Shown here piece by piece: positions 8,276 to 18,324 of a stretch of 64,000 nt of DNA. The position numbers and the translations under genes were made by a program. The first letter of the stretch is position 1; each line of letters opens with the position of its first letter. Origin of the DNA: Hydrogenophaga sp. (GTDB taxonomy: Bacteria > Pseudomonadota > Gammaproteobacteria > Burkholderiales > Burkholderiaceae_C); contig NZ_SDDV01000005.1 in NCBI RefSeq assembly GCF_014773545.1, positions 62,001 to 126,000 on the forward strand. Reading direction: 5' to 3'. A model generated the notes under the pieces. That model had not been told where the DNA came from. It made no database searches and was given only the letters and a program-made list of their open reading frames with translations.

Positions 8276-11200
8276 TCATTCAAAAACAATTTCGGCCCGC
8301 TGCTGATGCGCCTGCGCCGCCCAGCTCGCCAGTGCGGCATCGGTCGGAAAGAAGTTCGCGCGCTCGTCGAGCTGCAGTTCACATTGCGCGTCGGCCAGGC
8401 GCAAGACCAGGCGCACCGGCAGGCCGCGCACCAACTCGCCCTGCTCGGTCAGCTCGCGCCGGGGTGGATGTTCGCGCACCAGCGCGGCCACCGGGAGTGG
8501 CTGGCCGCAGACCGCCACCCGCAGGTATTTGCCAAAGCGGCAACGTGCCGTCGGCAAGTCCCAGAGCTGCTGAATCTTCAGGCGCAGCCCGCCGGAGAAA
8601 CGATCTGGCTGCGCCAGCGCTTGCACGATGACGAGTTCGTCGTCCTGAAACAGGTGGCGCTGGCGCTGGATCAACTGCTCGTCGGCACTGGCTTCCAGCA
8701 CGGCGCTCTTGTCGTCGAGCTTGAACAACGCGAGTTTGCCGCGCTGGGCGTTGATGAGGCGCAAGTCGCCCACGATGCCAGCCAGCAACACCGGCTCGCG
8801 GCTCTCGACCACCTCGGCCAGCGGCGTGCGAACGAAGCGCCGCAGCTCGCTTTCGACCTCGTCGAACAAATGACCAGAAAAATAAAAGCCGATCGCCGAC
8901 TTCTCCATGCCCAGACGCTCTTTCACGCCCCAAGGCAGCGCGTCTATCAGTTGCGGCTCCTGCGTACTCGAGCCGTGAGCAGCGTCTTGCGCATCCTCGT
9001 CCAGCAGGTCGAACAGCCCGCCCTGGTTGGCGTTGGCCGCGCTGGCGGCGGCAAAATCGAAGGCACGCTCGACCGACGCCAGCAGGGCGGCGCGGTTGCG
9101 CTGCAGCGTGTCGAAGGCGCCGGCCTTGATCAAGGCTTCGACGCTGCGCTTGTTCAGCCGCGCGCGGTCGACGCGCAGACAGAAATCGAACAGGCTCTTG
9201 AACGGTCCGGCGTCAGCGCCCCTGGGGCCCTCGCCGCGGCCTTGACGCGCGGCAACGATGGCCTCGATCGCCTGCTGCCCGGTGCCCTTGATGGCGCCCA
9301 GACCGTAACGAATCGACTGCGCGCTGATCGGCTCGAAGCGATAACCACCGCGGTTCACGTCGGGCGCCTCGAACGCCAGGCCCATTTTCTGCGCGTCCTC
9401 GAACAACACCTTGAGCTTGTCGGTGTCGTCCATCTCCACCGTCAGGTTGGCGCAGAAAAACTCGGCCGTGTAATGCACCTTGAGCCAGGCGGTGTGATAG
9501 GCCAGCAAGGAGTAGGCAGCGGCATGCGACTTGTTGAAACCGTAGCCGGCAAACTTCTCCATCAGATCGAAAATCTCGTCCGCCTTGGTCTGGTCGATCT
9601 GCTTCTTGGCTGCCCCGGCGCGAAAAATGGCGCGCTGCTGGGCCATTTCATCGGCGTTCTTTTTGCCCATGGCCCGGCGCAGCATGTCGGCGCCACCGAG
9701 CGAGTAGCCGCCCAGCAACTGCGCCGTCTGCATCACCTGTTCCTGGTAAACCATGATGCCGTAAGTCTCGGACAGCACCTCGGCCACCAGCGGGTGCGGG
9801 TATTCGATCACCTCGCGCCCGTGCTTGCGCGCCACGAAGCTGGGAATGAGGTCCATCGGGCCGGGCCGGTACAGCGCGTTGAGGGCGATCAGGTCTTCCA
9901 GCCGGCTGGGTTTGGCGTCTTTGAGCATGCCCTGCATGCCGCGGCTTTCAAACTGGAACACGGCTTCGGTCTGGCCGCGCGTGAACAAGGCGTAGACCCG
10001 CGGGTCATCCAGCGGCAGGTTTTCATAGCAAAAATCTTGCTGGCCCGGGTGGCGCGTGCGTATGAGTTCGCGCGCGATCTCCAAAATGGTCAGCGTGGCC
10101 AAGCCCAGAAAGTCGAACTTGACCAGGCCAATCGCTTCCACATCGTCCTTGTCGTACTGGCTCACCGCAGCGTCGCTGCCGGGCTGGGCGTAGAGCGGGC
10201 AAAAATCGGTCAGCTTGCCCGGCGCGATCAACACCCCGCCGGCGTGCATGCCGACGTTGCGCGTCAGACCTTCGAGTTTTTGCGCCAGTTCGATCAGGGT
10301 CTTGACGTCGTCTTCTTTCTGAATGCGCTCGGCCAGCAGCGGCTCCAGCTCGATGGCGTAGTTGTTTTTGTCGCCTGCCGGCTTCGGACTGGGCGGGTAC
10401 TGCAGCGTCACCGACACGCCCGGCTTGTTCGGAATCAGCTTGGAGATGCCGTCGCAAAAGCCATAGGAAAAATCGAGCACGCGACCGACGTCGCGAATCG
10501 CCGCGCGCGCCGCCATGGTGCCAAAGGTGACGATCTGGCTCACCGCCTCCTTGCCGTACTTGTGTTTGACGTAGTCGATCACGCGGTCGCGGTTGGCCTG
10601 ACAGAAGTCGATGTCGAAGTCGGGCATAGAGACCCGTTCCGGATTCAGAAAACGCTCGAACAGCAGCTTGTACTGCAGCGGATCGAGGTCGGTGATATTC
10701 AGCACATAAGCCACCAGCGAACCGGCGCCCGAGCCGCGCCCCGGCCCCACCGGGCAGCCGTTGTTCTTGGCCCAGTTGATGAAGTCGCTGACGATCAGGA
10801 AATAGCCCGGAAACCCCATTTTCAGGATGGTTTCGATCTCGAACTCGAGCCGCTGCACGTAGTGCGCGCGCTGCTGCGCGCGCTGCGCCGCGTCGGGGTA
10901 GCGCTGGCGCAGCCGCTGCTCCAGTCCGGCGTAGGAAGATTGGCGAAAGAAGTCAGCCATCGGCATCGACACGCCGTCGATCAGCGGGGTGGGGAAATGC
11001 GGCAGTTGCGGCTGGCCCAGCACCAGCGTGAGGTTGCAGCGCTTGCCGATCTCCAGCGTGTTCGCCAGCGCCGTCGGCAGGTCGGCAAACAGCGCTTGCA
11101 TCTGCGCTGCCGATTTGAAATACTGCTCGCGCGTGAAGCGGCGCAGGCGCCGCTTGTTGCCCAGAATTTCACCGTCGGCGATGCACACGCGCGCCTCATG

Positions 11201-11872
11201 CGCTTCGTAGTCGTCCGCTCGCAAAAATTGCAGCGGCTGCGTCGCCACCACCGGCAAGCCCAGCCGGGCGGCCAGTTGCACCGTCGCCGCCACGTGGCGC
11301 TCGTCGTCGGCGCGGCCAGCGCGTTGCAGCTCCAGATAAAACCGGTGCGCAAACAGGCTGCCGAGTTGCAACGCCAGGTCGGCGGCGCGCTGCCCGTCAC
11401 CGTGCAACAGCGCCTGCCCCACCGGGCCAGCCTGCGCGCCCGAGAGTAGCAGCAGACCGGCGTTGTGCCGCTCCAGCCAGGCGCGCTCCAGTGCAACCGG
11501 GCTGCGCCCGTCGCTGCCGGTCCAGGCGCGCGTGAGCAGCTCGCACAAATTGAGGTAGCCCTGCTGGTTTTGTACCAGCAGCAACACACGCGGCATGCCG
11601 TTGTGCGGGTGGCCGGGTACGGCGTGCGGCGTTTGCGCCGCAAAGCCTTGCAACACCACCTCGGCACCGAGCAGCGGTTTGAGGCCACGCGCGCGCGCTG
11701 CCTTGTAAAACTTGACCGCGCCAAACAGGTTGTTCAAGTCGGTGATGGCCAGCGCGGGCTGGCCGTCGGCAGCGGCGGCGTCCAGCACCTCGTCGATCCG
11801 GTTGCAGCCGTCGACGACGGAGAACTCGGTGTGCAAACGCAGATGAATGAATGAAGATGAGGCTGACAGCAT
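8276..11872 (-). CDS. dnaE: DNA polymerase III alpha subunit
   Basis: Replicative polymerase catalytic subunit, 1198 residues, the size of proteobacterial DnaE1. The N-terminal PHP domain starts at 'HLRLHTEFSVVDG' (10-22). The polymerase core includes 'GPGRGSGAGSLVAY' (376-389) and the catalytic aspartates in 'PDFDIDF' (417-423). 'YQEQVM' and 'GYGFNKSHAAAYS' further on are typical fingers-domain blocks. The C-terminal part (from about 1000) is consistent with the OB-fold region. The frame permits an upstream TTG at 11893, but the ATG at 11872 gives the family N-terminus. A very long open frame on the opposite strand (8264-11449) is an artefact of GC-rich third positions. Confidence 0.96.
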   Translation of the reverse strand: MLSASSSFIHLRLHTEFSVVDGCNRIDEVLDAAAADGQPALAITDLNNLFGAVKFYKAARARGLKPLLGAEVVLQGFAAQTPHAVPGHPHNGMPRVLLLVQNQQGYLNLCELLTRAWTGSDGRSPVALERAWLERHNAGLLLLSGAQAGPVGQALLHGDGQRAADLALQLGSLFAHRFYLELQRAGRADDERHVAATVQLAARLGLPVVATQPLQFLRADDYEAHEARVCIADGEILGNKRRLRRFTREQYFKSAAQMQALFADLPTALANTLEIGKRCNLTLVLGQPQLPHFPTPLIDGVSMPMADFFRQSSYAGLEQRLRQRYPDAAQRAQQRAHYVQRLEFEIETILKMGFPGYFLIVSDFINWAKNNGCPVGPGRGSGAGSLVAYVLNITDLDPLQYKLLFERFLNPERVSMPDFDIDFCQANRDRVIDYVKHKYGKEAVSQIVTFGTMAARAAIRDVGRVLDFSYGFCDGISKLIPNKPGVSVTLQYPPSPKPAGDKNNYAIELEPLLAERIQKEDDVKTLIELAQKLEGLTRNVGMHAGGVLIAPGKLTDFCPLYAQPGSDAAVSQYDKDDVEAIGLVKFDFLGLATLTILEIARELIRTRHPGQQDFCYENLPLDDPRVYALFTRGQTEAVFQFESRGMQGMLKDAKPSRLEDLIALNALYRPGPMDLIPSFVARKHGREVIEYPHPLVAEVLSETYGIMVYQEQVMQTAQLLGGYSLGGADMLRRAMGKKNADEMAQQRAIFRAGAAKKQIDQTKADEIFDLMEKFAGYGFNKSHAAAYSLLAYHTAWLKVHYTAEFFCANLTVEMDDTDKLKVLFEDAQKMGLAFEAPDVNRGGYRFEPISAQSIRYGLGAIKGTGQQAIEAIVAARQGRGEGPRGADAGPFKSLFDFCLRVDRARLNKRSVEALIKAGAFDTLQRNRAALLASVERAFDFAAASAANANQGGLFDLLDEDAQDAAHGSSTQEPQLIDALPWGVKERLGMEKSAIGFYFSGHLFDEVESELRRFVRTPLAEVVESREPVLLAGIVGDLRLINAQRGKLALFKLDDKSAVLEASADEQLIQRQRHLFQDDELVIVQALAQPDRFSGGLRLKIQQLWDLPTARCRFGKYLRVAVCGQPLPVAALVREHPPRRELTEQGELVRGLPVRLVLRLADAQCELQLDERANFFPTDAALASWAAQAHQQRAEIVFE

Positions 11873-11891
11873 GAATGGGTATCCATTTTTC

Positions 11892-11916
11892 AAAACAGCC
11901 CGCCCGCGCCGGGCGG
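11892..11916 (-). terminator. Possible rho-independent terminator after nagZ
   Basis: On the minus strand CCGCCC and GGGCGG (11916-11911 and 11905-11900) form a GC-rich stem with a 5-base loop. A short TTTT tract follows near 11895-11892. It sits just after the nagZ stop and immediately before dnaE. The T tract is short, so termination may be weak. Confidence 0.4.
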
Positions 11917-11932
11917 CAGCGCCTTGCCCGGA

Positions 11933-13018
11933 TCAAGGCAGCAAGGACAGCGCCTGCAGGTAGCGCGGGCTGCGCATCAAATCGTCCCAGGCCCATGCCG
12001 TGCCGCTGGGCAACAAGGCGCTGCGGCGCTGCTCGCTGGCCGGATGGGCCTGCCAGCGCCCTTGCCTATGGGCCAGGCTCAGGCCGTCTATCAGTGCGTC
12101 AATCGGCGCGCCTGCGTCCACTTGGCATTGGTTGCACAACAGCACCAGGTCGCAGCCGGCGGCCAGCGCGGCCAGCGCGGCTTCGGTGTGGCTGAGCGCG
12201 CGGCCTTCGATCTGACGCGCACCGGCCATGCTCAGGTCGTCGCTGAAAATGGCGCCGGTAAAACCGAGCCGATGACGCAGGATATCGTTCAACCAGCGCG
12301 ACGAAAAGCCCGCCGCCCGTGCATCGACCTGCGGGTAGATGACGTGCGCCGGCATCACGCTGTCCAGGCTGTTGCTGAGCCAGCCGTAGGGGGCGGCGTC
12401 TTGCGCCAAAATGGCTTCCAGGCTGCGCGGGTCCACCGGCACGTCAAGGTGCGAGTCGGCCTGGACAAAGCCATGCCCCGGAAAGTGCTTGCCGCAGTTG
12501 CGCATGCCGCTTTGCAGCAGGCCGTGCAGCAGAGCCCGGGCCAGCAGCGTGGTGACGCGCGCGTCGGCCGAAAAGGCGCGGTCGCCAATCACACGGCTGC
12601 TGCCGTGGTCCAGATCAAGCACCGGGGTGAAGCTGAAATCGACCCCACAGGCGCGCAGCTCGGCGCCGAGCACATAGCCCACGGCGCTAGCGGCCTGGCA
12701 GGCCAGCACGGCGGCTTCGCTTTCCAAGCCGGCCTGGCCGCCAAACCAGCGCTGACCCAGGGCGCGCATGGGCGGCAGGTGGGTAAAGCCGTCGCTGCGA
12801 AAGCGCTGCACGCGCCCGCCTTCGTGGTCGACGGCAATCAGCAGGTCGGGGCGCACTTGCTTGATCTGGCGGCACAACTGGCTGAGCTGGGCGCGCTTGT
12901 GCCAGTTGCGAGAAAACAAAATCACGCCGCCGACCAGCGGGTGCGCCAGGCGCCGTTCGTCGTTCCCGTCCAGAGCGGTGCCGGCGACGTCGATGATCAA
13001 AACTGCGGGCAGGCTCAT
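11933..13018 (-). CDS. nagZ: Beta-N-acetylhexosaminidase (cell-wall recycling)
   Basis: Glycoside hydrolase family 3 NagZ, which removes GlcNAc from anhydro-muropeptides in the cytoplasm during peptidoglycan recycling. The length is 361 residues. Diagnostic motifs: 'DHEGGRVQR' (64-72), 'KHFPGHG' (177-183) with the substrate-binding Lys-His, and 'FSDDLSMA' (258-265) with the catalytic Asp nucleophile. There is no signal peptide, consistent with a cytosolic enzyme. Its start codon overlaps the acpS stop (ATGA), making it the last member of the coupled recO-pdxJ-acpS-nagZ set. Confidence 0.95.
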   Translation of the reverse strand: MSLPAVLIIDVAGTALDGNDERRLAHPLVGGVILFSRNWHKRAQLSQLCRQIKQVRPDLLIAVDHEGGRVQRFRSDGFTHLPPMRALGQRWFGGQAGLESEAAVLACQAASAVGYVLGAELRACGVDFSFTPVLDLDHGSSRVIGDRAFSADARVTTLLARALLHGLLQSGMRNCGKHFPGHGFVQADSHLDVPVDPRSLEAILAQDAAPYGWLSNSLDSVMPAHVIYPQVDARAAGFSSRWLNDILRHRLGFTGAIFSDDLSMAGARQIEGRALSHTEAALAALAAGCDLVLLCNQCQVDAGAPIDALIDGLSLAHRQGRWQAHPASEQRRSALLPSGTAWAWDDLMRSPRYLQALSLLP

Positions 13019-13407
13019 GCTTTTTCCACCACCACGAAGCTGGTGGCGTAATCGGTTTCATCGCTGACGCTGACGTGCGCGCGCAACCCTCTTGCTTCGA
13101 ACCAGTCTTTCAGACCCCGGTGCAGCACGAGGACGGGCTGGCCACTGGGGAGCTTGTCGATCTCGCAGTCGCGCCAGGTCATGGGACTGCGCAGCCCCAG
13201 GCCAATGGCCTTGCTGAACGCTTCCTTGGCGCTAAAGCGCGTTCCCAGGTAGCGCACGCCGCGCTCGGGCCAGCGCGCGCTGCGCTGGCGCCAGGTGATC
13301 AGTTCGCTTTGGCCCAGCACTTTTTCAGCCAGACGCTCGCCGTGCCGCTCCAGGCTGGCGCGGATGCGGCGCAGGTCGCACACGTCGGTGCCTATGCCGT
13401 AAATCAT
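13015..13407 (-). CDS. acpS: Holo-[acyl-carrier-protein] synthase
   Basis: Transfers 4'-phosphopantetheine from CoA to Ser37 of the acyl carrier protein encoded at 26270-26509. The protein has 130 residues. The Mg2+-binding '[12 protein letters not shown]' block (4-15) and the '[11 protein letters not shown]' motif (57-67) are intact. The start overlaps the pdxJ stop and its own stop overlaps the nagZ start, both as ATGA, so expression is probably translationally coupled. Confidence 0.95.
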   Translation of the reverse strand: MIYGIGTDVCDLRRIRASLERHGERLAEKVLGQSELITWRQRSARWPERGVRYLGTRFSAKEAFSKAIGLGLRSPMTWRDCEIDKLPSGQPVLVLHRGLKDWFEARGLRAHVSVSDETDYATSFVVVEKA

Positions 13408-14192
13408 GGGTCTTGTGCGACAGCAATGCAGCGCAGGTAGTCGGCCACCGTGGCCGCGTAGCCCCGTTCGAGCGCGTCGGCCACCAGCGCGTGACCGATC
13501 GAGACCTCGCGCAGGCCCGGTACGGCGCGCAAAAGGGCGCTCAGGTTGTCGCGGTTGAGGTCGTGGCCGGCGTTGACCTCCAGCCCCGCGTCCTGCGCGG
13601 CCTGCGCGGCGGCTCGGTAACGCTGCAACTGCGCGTTGCGCTGCGGCGTGTGCCAGGCGGCGGCGTAGGGCTCGGTGTAGAGCTCGACGCGCTCGGCGCC
13701 GAGCGCGCGCGCGGCCGCCATGGGCTGCGGGTCGGCGTCCATGAACAGGCTCACGCGCGCGCCCAGCGCCTGCGCCTGCGCGATCAGCGGGCGCAGCAGG
13801 TCGGCGTCGGCGGGCAGGTTCCAGCCGTGGTCGCTGGTGAACTGGCCCACGCTGTCGGGCACGAAGGTGAGTTGCTGCAGCGGCAGGCCGCGCCGTTTGA
13901 GCTCGCGTGCGACGTCCAGCAGGTTATGCGTCGGGTTGCCTTCAATGTTGAACTCGCGCTCCGGCCAGTCCAGCAGCAACTCGCCCAGTTCGAACACGTC
14001 GGACGTTCGCACGTGGCGCTGGTCTGGCCGCGGGTGCAGCGTAATACCGTGCGCACCGGCTTGCAGGCACTGCGTGGCCGCGCGCGTGAGCGAGGGAATG
14101 CCCAACTGGCGCGCGTTGCGCAGCAGCGCCACTTTGTTGAGGTTGACCGACAAGGCGGTGTGCGGGACGCGGGGGACTGAGGCCACGGTCAT
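13404..14192 (-). CDS. pdxJ: Pyridoxine 5'-phosphate synthase
   Basis: Condenses 1-deoxyxylulose 5-phosphate with 3-amino-2-oxopropyl phosphate in the DXP-dependent vitamin B6 pathway. A TIM-barrel enzyme of 262 residues, slightly longer than E. coli PdxJ because of a short N-terminal tail. Visible blocks: '[15 protein letters not shown]' (14-28), '[13 protein letters not shown]', 'EFNIEGNPT', '[16 protein letters not shown]', '[11 protein letters not shown]' and the C-terminal '[13 protein letters not shown]'. The start overlaps the recO stop by ATGA. PLP made by this pathway would also serve ArgD. Confidence 0.95.
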   Translation of the reverse strand: MTVASVPRVPHTALSVNLNKVALLRNARQLGIPSLTRAATQCLQAGAHGITLHPRPDQRHVRTSDVFELGELLLDWPEREFNIEGNPTHNLLDVARELKRRGLPLQQLTFVPDSVGQFTSDHGWNLPADADLLRPLIAQAQALGARVSLFMDADPQPMAAARALGAERVELYTEPYAAAWHTPQRNAQLQRYRAAAQAAQDAGLEVNAGHDLNRDNLSALLRAVPGLREVSIGHALVADALERGYAATVADYLRCIAVAQDP

Positions 14193-15004
14193 GATGAGAA
14201 AGTGTCAAACAAAGAAACGGGATTGGTCTGGGTGACTGGCCCAGCCAGCGCGCGCGGCCGGCTCAAAGCCTGCACATCAAGCATCAATTGTCGGGTTTTG
14301 AATACCCGCACGCCGCCATGGTGGTGCAGCAGGGCGCGCAGTTGCGCCTGCAACACCCACAGGGCGGGCGCGCAGGCGCGCAAGGTGGCAATGAACGGGG
14401 CCGGTTCGTCCAGCGCGGCTTGCAGCGCCAGCCAGTGTGCGCCCGCGGGCGCCGGCCCATCGCTGGCAGTTGCCAAGCGCAAACCGTGTTCGGGCAGCAG
14501 CACGTAGGGCGCCTGCGGATCGAGCGCGGCCAGCGTGGAGCCCTCGTGCGCCAGATCCGGCAGCAGGCCCGTCTGACGCAACAACAGCAGCTCGAAGGCG
14601 CGCAAAATGGCTTGCTGCGCGTCGGCGCGCTCGGCCAGCAGTTGCACGGCGCGGGCGAAATGGTCAAACAGGCGCGGGTGCGGGTCGTCGCGCGCCAGCA
14701 AGCGCAGCAGCAGTTCGTTCAAATAACTGCCCGACAACAGCGCCTCGCCGCTGGGCATGACGTGGCCGCCCTGCCACTGGGCGGCCTTGAGGGTGCGCAC
14801 CTCGGTCTGCCCGCCCCAGCTCAGCAGCAGCGGCTGCAGCGGCAGCAGCACCGGACGAAACTGCGAGGTGGGCCGCTTGACGCCCTTGGCGAGCAGGGCC
14901 AGGCGGCCGTGCTGGCGGCTGAACACCTCCAGAATCAGGCTGGACTCGCTCCAGTCGTAGCGGTGCAGGACGAAAGCGGGTTCTTCGTTGGCCCGTTTGC
15001 TCAT
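14189..15004 (-). CDS. recO: DNA repair protein RecO
   Basis: Recombination mediator of the RecFOR pathway, 271 residues. The N-terminal OB-fold region is clear: '[20 protein letters not shown]' and '[13 protein letters not shown]'. A helical C-terminal half follows with '[12 protein letters not shown]'. The zinc-binding cysteines of some RecO proteins are absent (a single Cys is seen late), as in many Proteobacteria. The gene lies downstream of era on the same strand, separated by 90 bp that hold a GC-rich repeat, and it overlaps pdxJ. Confidence 0.9.
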   Translation of the reverse strand: MSKRANEEPAFVLHRYDWSESSLILEVFSRQHGRLALLAKGVKRPTSQFRPVLLPLQPLLLSWGGQTEVRTLKAAQWQGGHVMPSGEALLSGSYLNELLLRLLARDDPHPRLFDHFARAVQLLAERADAQQAILRAFELLLLRQTGLLPDLAHEGSTLAALDPQAPYVLLPEHGLRLATASDGPAPAGAHWLALQAALDEPAPFIATLRACAPALWVLQAQLRALLHHHGGVRVFKTRQLMLDVQALSRPRALAGPVTQTNPVSLFDTFSS

Positions 15005-15029
15005 TGCTGAAAAGTGTCCTGCCGCCGGG

Positions 15030-15093
15030 CCGCCCCAAGGCAGGCAAGCCCCCTCGGGGGGCGGCGACCCGCGAAGCGGTGGAGCGTGGGGGC
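15030..15093. repeat. GC-rich palindromic intergenic repeat between era and recO
   Basis: CCGCCCC (15030-15036) pairs with GGGGCGG (15058-15064) and encloses a CCCCCTCGGGGG hairpin; a second small dyad 'ACCCGC-GAA-GCGGT' follows at about 15066-15080. The layout resembles intergenic repeats I associate with Comamonadaceae genomes, but this is recall and not a search. It contains no coding potential and no T tract. Confidence 0.5.
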
Positions 15094-15094
15094 A

Positions 15095-16159
15095 CTATTC
15101 ATAACCGAACGAGCGCACCCGCGCAGCGTCGTCGGCCCAGCCCGAACGCACCTTGACCCACAGCTCCAAAAACACCTTGCAGTCCCAGAGCTTCTCCAGC
15201 TCCAGGCGCGCTTCGGTGCCGATGCGCTTGAGTTTTTCACCGCCCTCGCCGATCACCATGCCCTTGTGGCCTTCGCGTTCGACCACGATGGTGGCGGCGA
15301 TGCGCTTGAGCGCACCGTCTTGTTCAAACTTGTCGATCACAACAGTGGACGTGTAGGGCAACTCGTCGCCGGTGAGGCGAAACAACTTTTCCCGCACCAT
15401 TTCGCTCGCCATGAAGCGCTCGCTGCGGTCGGTCAGCGCCTCGCAGTCGTGCATCCAGGGCTGCTGCGGCAGGTATTTTTCGCAAATGGCGAACAAGCGC
15501 TCGATGTCGCGCGGGCTCTTGGCCGACATAGGCACGAATTCGGCAAAGGGGTGACGTTCCTGCATGGCGCGCAGCCAGGGCGCGAGTTCGCCACGGCGGC
15601 GCACCAGATCGAACTTGTTGGCCAGCAACAGCGCCGGAATGTGGCGCGGCAGCAGGTCGAGCACCTGGGCGTCGGCCGCCGTGAAGTAACCGGCCTCGAC
15701 CACGAACAGGATCAGATCGACCTCGGCCACGGTGCCGAGCACGGTTTTGTTGAGCGCGCGGTTCAGCGCGTTGCCGTGCCGGGTCTGAAATCCCGGCGTG
15801 TCGACAAAGACAAACTGGTTCGGCCCCAGCGTGCGATAACCAGTGATGCGGTGGCGCGTGGTCTGCGCCTTGCGCGAGGTGATGCTGACTTTTTGACCCA
15901 CCAGCGCGTTCAGCAAGGTGGACTTGCCGACGTTGGGTTTGCCGACGATGGCGACTAGGCCGCAGCGCTGTTGCGCTGGATCGATGGGCGCGGGAGCCTC
16001 GGGCGCGCTGGCTTGATGCGTGGCTTCAGCATCTGTAGCGGCGTCTGCGGCGTCTGCGCCCTGGCCTAGGGCGCGTGCCAGCATGGCGTCGAGCTCGGGG
16101 TTGGCCTGGGTGGGCACAACGGGAATGGGGGTGGACGCAGGGTCGGCTTGGCGGGGCAT
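15095..16159 (-). CDS. era: GTPase Era with an N-terminal extension
   Basis: Ribosome-biogenesis GTPase that binds the 3' end of 16S rRNA. G1 'GKPNVGKS' (73-80), G2 region '[13 protein letters not shown]', G3 'DTPGF' (120-124), G4 'NKFD' (181-184) and G5 'MSAKS' are present. The C-terminal KH domain shows '[15 protein letters not shown]'. The protein as called has 354 residues, about 50 more than usual: the first ~65 are Ala/Pro/Asp-rich and look disordered. An internal ATG at 16084 (residue 26) would shorten but not remove the extension. The frame stays open further upstream over rnc, which is a shadow. It follows rnc by 68 bp. Confidence 0.93.
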   Translation of the reverse strand: MPRQADPASTPIPVVPTQANPELDAMLARALGQGADAADAATDAEATHQASAPEAPAPIDPAQQRCGLVAIVGKPNVGKSTLLNALVGQKVSITSRKAQTTRHRITGYRTLGPNQFVFVDTPGFQTRHGNALNRALNKTVLGTVAEVDLILFVVEAGYFTAADAQVLDLLPRHIPALLLANKFDLVRRRGELAPWLRAMQERHPFAEFVPMSAKSPRDIERLFAICEKYLPQQPWMHDCEALTDRSERFMASEMVREKLFRLTGDELPYTSTVVIDKFEQDGALKRIAATIVVEREGHKGMVIGEGGEKLKRIGTEARLELEKLWDCKVFLELWVKVRSGWADDAARVRSFGYE

Positions 16160-16227
16160 GGTAGGCTGAAAATGGCGGCCAGGAGGCACGCACTGGTGGG
16201 TTGAAAAGGCGCCCGAACGCAGGTGAT

Positions 16228-16968
16228 TCAGGCCTTGCCGGCAGCAACCGACGCACCGAGCTGTTGCAACAGGGCAGCAGCGGCGGCCTGCTCGGCGGCA
16301 CGGCGCGAAGCGCCCAGGCCGCGCTGGCTGCAAGCGATCTCGGCTACGCAGCATTCGACGTCGAAGGTCTGCTGATGCGCGTCCCCCCGCGTGGTCACCA
16401 CGCGGTAGACCGGCAGCTTCATTTTGCGCCCCTGCAGCCACTCTTGCAATTCGGTTTTCGGGTCTTTGCCCAGGGCTCCCATCTGGCCATCGAGCACGGT
16501 GTCGCCGTACAGGCGCCGCACCAGCGCAGCGGCGGCATCGAAACCGGCGTCGAGGTAGACCGCACCCAAAATGGCTTCGAGTGCGTCGGCCAGAATGGAC
16601 GGACGCTGCTGACCGCCCGAGCGCTTTTCGCCCTCGCCCAGGCGCAGGCACGCGGGCAGCCCGAGTCGGCTGGCGATCTCAACCAGGCTGTCTTGCTTGA
16701 CCAGGTTGGCGCGTACGCGCGAGAGGTCGCCCTCGGGCAGTTGACCGAGCTTTTCAAACAACAGGGCCGAGACGGCCAGGCCCAGCACCGAATCTCCCAG
16801 AAATTCCAGCCGTTCGTTGTGGTCGGCGGCGAAGCTGCGGTGGGTGAGTGCACGCAGCAGCAGGCGCGGCTGCGCAAAATCGTGCCGCAAGCGCTGTTGC
16901 AGCGCGAGAAAATCAGCCGACAACACAGTTGTCGCTTGGGAGGCTGTGGACCGAAAAGAAGACGACAT
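16228..16968 (-). CDS. rnc: Ribonuclease III
   Basis: Double-strand-specific endoribonuclease for rRNA and mRNA processing, 246 residues. The catalytic signature '[13 protein letters not shown]' (51-63) carries the Mg2+-binding Glu and Asp, and '[14 protein letters not shown]' has the second acidic pair. The C-terminal double-stranded RNA-binding domain is seen from about residue 165, with '[13 protein letters not shown]' and the ending '[15 protein letters not shown]'. The start overlaps the DUF4845 stop by one base (TGATG). The order lepA-lepB-DUF4845-rnc-era is the conserved betaproteobacterial arrangement. Confidence 0.96.
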   Translation of the reverse strand: MSSSFRSTASQATTVLSADFLALQQRLRHDFAQPRLLLRALTHRSFAADHNERLEFLGDSVLGLAVSALLFEKLGQLPEGDLSRVRANLVKQDSLVEIASRLGLPACLRLGEGEKRSGGQQRPSILADALEAILGAVYLDAGFDAAAALVRRLYGDTVLDGQMGALGKDPKTELQEWLQGRKMKLPVYRVVTTRGDAHQQTFDVECCVAEIACSQRGLGASRRAAEQAAAAALLQQLGASVAAGKA

Positions 16969-17324
16969 CAGCGCGAGCTGCCGCTGTACTTGAGCAGCAG
17001 ATAAGCCGGCCCGAGCAGGTGAATTTCACGCTGGTAGGCGAAGGAAACCACCACCCGCTCACCTTGCTTGACCACCTCCAGATCGCGGCCGGAGACGCTT
17101 TCGATGCGGTCAATCTGCGCGGCGCGGTCGAAAAGGCCGCGCACCTCGGTCACGGTGCTGCCGGTAGAGGCTTTTTGCACCGCTTTCTTGACCAGCGTGT
17201 ATTCGATGTAGGTGGGTACCGCCTGTGCCAGCAGCACGCCGACCAAGGCCAGCACGACCGCCGTCACCAGCAGTCCCAGGAAGGTCAGACCGCGTTGTTG
17301 CCGTTTGCCTTGCATGATTTCCAT
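16968..17324 (-). CDS. DUF4845 small membrane protein
   Basis: A protein of 118 residues from the ATG at 17324, which has GGTGGAAAG directly upstream; ATGs 13 codons earlier and 3 codons later are also possible. The N-terminus looks pilin-like: '[20 protein letters not shown]', a single membrane helix (about residues 10-30). A short soluble domain follows with '[20 protein letters not shown]' features. This is the DUF4845 family found between lepB and rnc in Betaproteobacteria. The function is unknown; the prepilin-like start next to signal peptidase I is suggestive but no prepilin peptidase cleavage Gly-Phe-Thr motif is exact. Confidence 0.8.
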   Translation of the reverse strand: MEIMQGKRQQRGLTFLGLLVTAVVLALVGVLLAQAVPTYIEYTLVKKAVQKASTGSTVTEVRGLFDRAAQIDRIESVSGRDLEVVKQGERVVVSFAYQREIHLLGPAYLLLKYSGSSR

Positions 17325-17346
17325 CTTTCCACCGTGCAGGATGACT

Positions 17347-18324
17347 TCACTCGAACCGGCCAATGCGGCTCAGATCGCCAAAGTTCATCCAGACAAAAAA
17401 GGCTTTTCCGACGATATTGGCTTCGGGGACGAAGCCCCAGAAGCGCGAATCGAGCGAATTGTCCCGATTGTCGCCCAGCACGAAAAAATGCCCCGACGGC
17501 ACGGTGCAGCTGACGCCTTCGATGGTGTAGCTGCATAGATCGCGGTAGGCAAAATCGGTAGCACCGGCAATGAAGGCCGGGCGGTCGTCGTCGTTGAGGA
17601 TGCCAAAGTGGCGCCCCTGGAGCGTCTCGGTGTACTGGCGCGAATGGCGCAAGGTGTCGGGGTCAAAAAAATCGGGCTCGGCGCTGCGCGGCACCAACTC
17701 GCCGTTGATGCTCAGCCGTTTGTTCAAGTAGGAAACCTGGTCGCCCGGCACGGCCACCACGCGCTTGATGTAGTCCAGACTGGGTTGCGGCGGAAAGCGA
17801 AACACCATCACGTCGCCGCGCTGCGGCTGCTGGTTGGCCAGCAGCTTGTGGTGGAACACCGGCAGGCGCACGCCATAGTGAAATTTGTTGACCAAAATCA
17901 GGTCGCCCACGTGCAAGGTCGGGATCATGGAGCCGGAGGGTATCTTGAACGGCTCAAAAAGAAACGAGCGCAGCACGAACACCGCCAAAATGACCGGAAA
18001 CAGACCGGCGGTCCAGTCCAGCCACCAGGGCTGGCGCAGCAGTTGCTGCCGAGCCGGCTCGACGTCGTCCAGGCTCTGGCCGAAGCCCTGCTTTTCCAGC
18101 GCCGCCAGGCGCGCCTTGTGCTCGTCGAGCAGGCGCTGGGCGGCGCGTTTGCGCTGCGGCCAGAACCAGAATTTCTCGGCCAGCCAGTACAGGCCCGTGA
18201 CCCCGGTGGCCAGCATCAGCAACAGCGCGAAGTTGCCTTGCACCGCGCCGCCGTACCAGGCCAGCGCGTAGACCGCAAAGGCCGTCAAAACCGCCGCCGT
18301 GAACCCGCTCATGGTGTTGTGCAT
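17347..18324 (-). CDS. lepB: Signal peptidase I
   Basis: Membrane serine protease that removes Sec and Tat signal peptides. The length is 325 residues with two N-terminal membrane segments (about 6-28 and 32-48), a charged cytoplasmic loop, and a third hydrophobic segment (106-122) leading into the catalytic domain. The catalytic Ser132 lies in 'IPSGSMIPTL' and the general-base Lys187 in 'DYIKRVVAVPGD'. 'GDNRDNSLDSRFWG' is the conserved box E. The ATG at 18324 shares one base with the lepA stop, so lepA-lepB are coupled. The open frame extends upstream over lepA but is not coding. Confidence 0.96.
   Translation of the reverse strand: MHNTMSGFTAAVLTAFAVYALAWYGGAVQGNFALLLMLATGVTGLYWLAEKFWFWPQRKRAAQRLLDEHKARLAALEKQGFGQSLDDVEPARQQLLRQPWWLDWTAGLFPVILAVFVLRSFLFEPFKIPSGSMIPTLHVGDLILVNKFHYGVRLPVFHHKLLANQQPQRGDVMVFRFPPQPSLDYIKRVVAVPGDQVSYLNKRLSINGELVPRSAEPDFFDPDTLRHSRQYTETLQGRHFGILNDDDRPAFIAGATDFAYRDLCSYTIEGVSCTVPSGHFFVLGDNRDNSLDSRFWGFVPEANIVGKAFFVWMNFGDLSRIGRFE

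Noticed and set aside
8264-11449. A 1061-codon open frame opposite dnaE
   Set aside because: It is fully antisense to an intact dnaE with all catalytic motifs. Its translation is rich in Gln, Arg, His and Ala with no domain pattern, as expected from GC-rich third codon positions.
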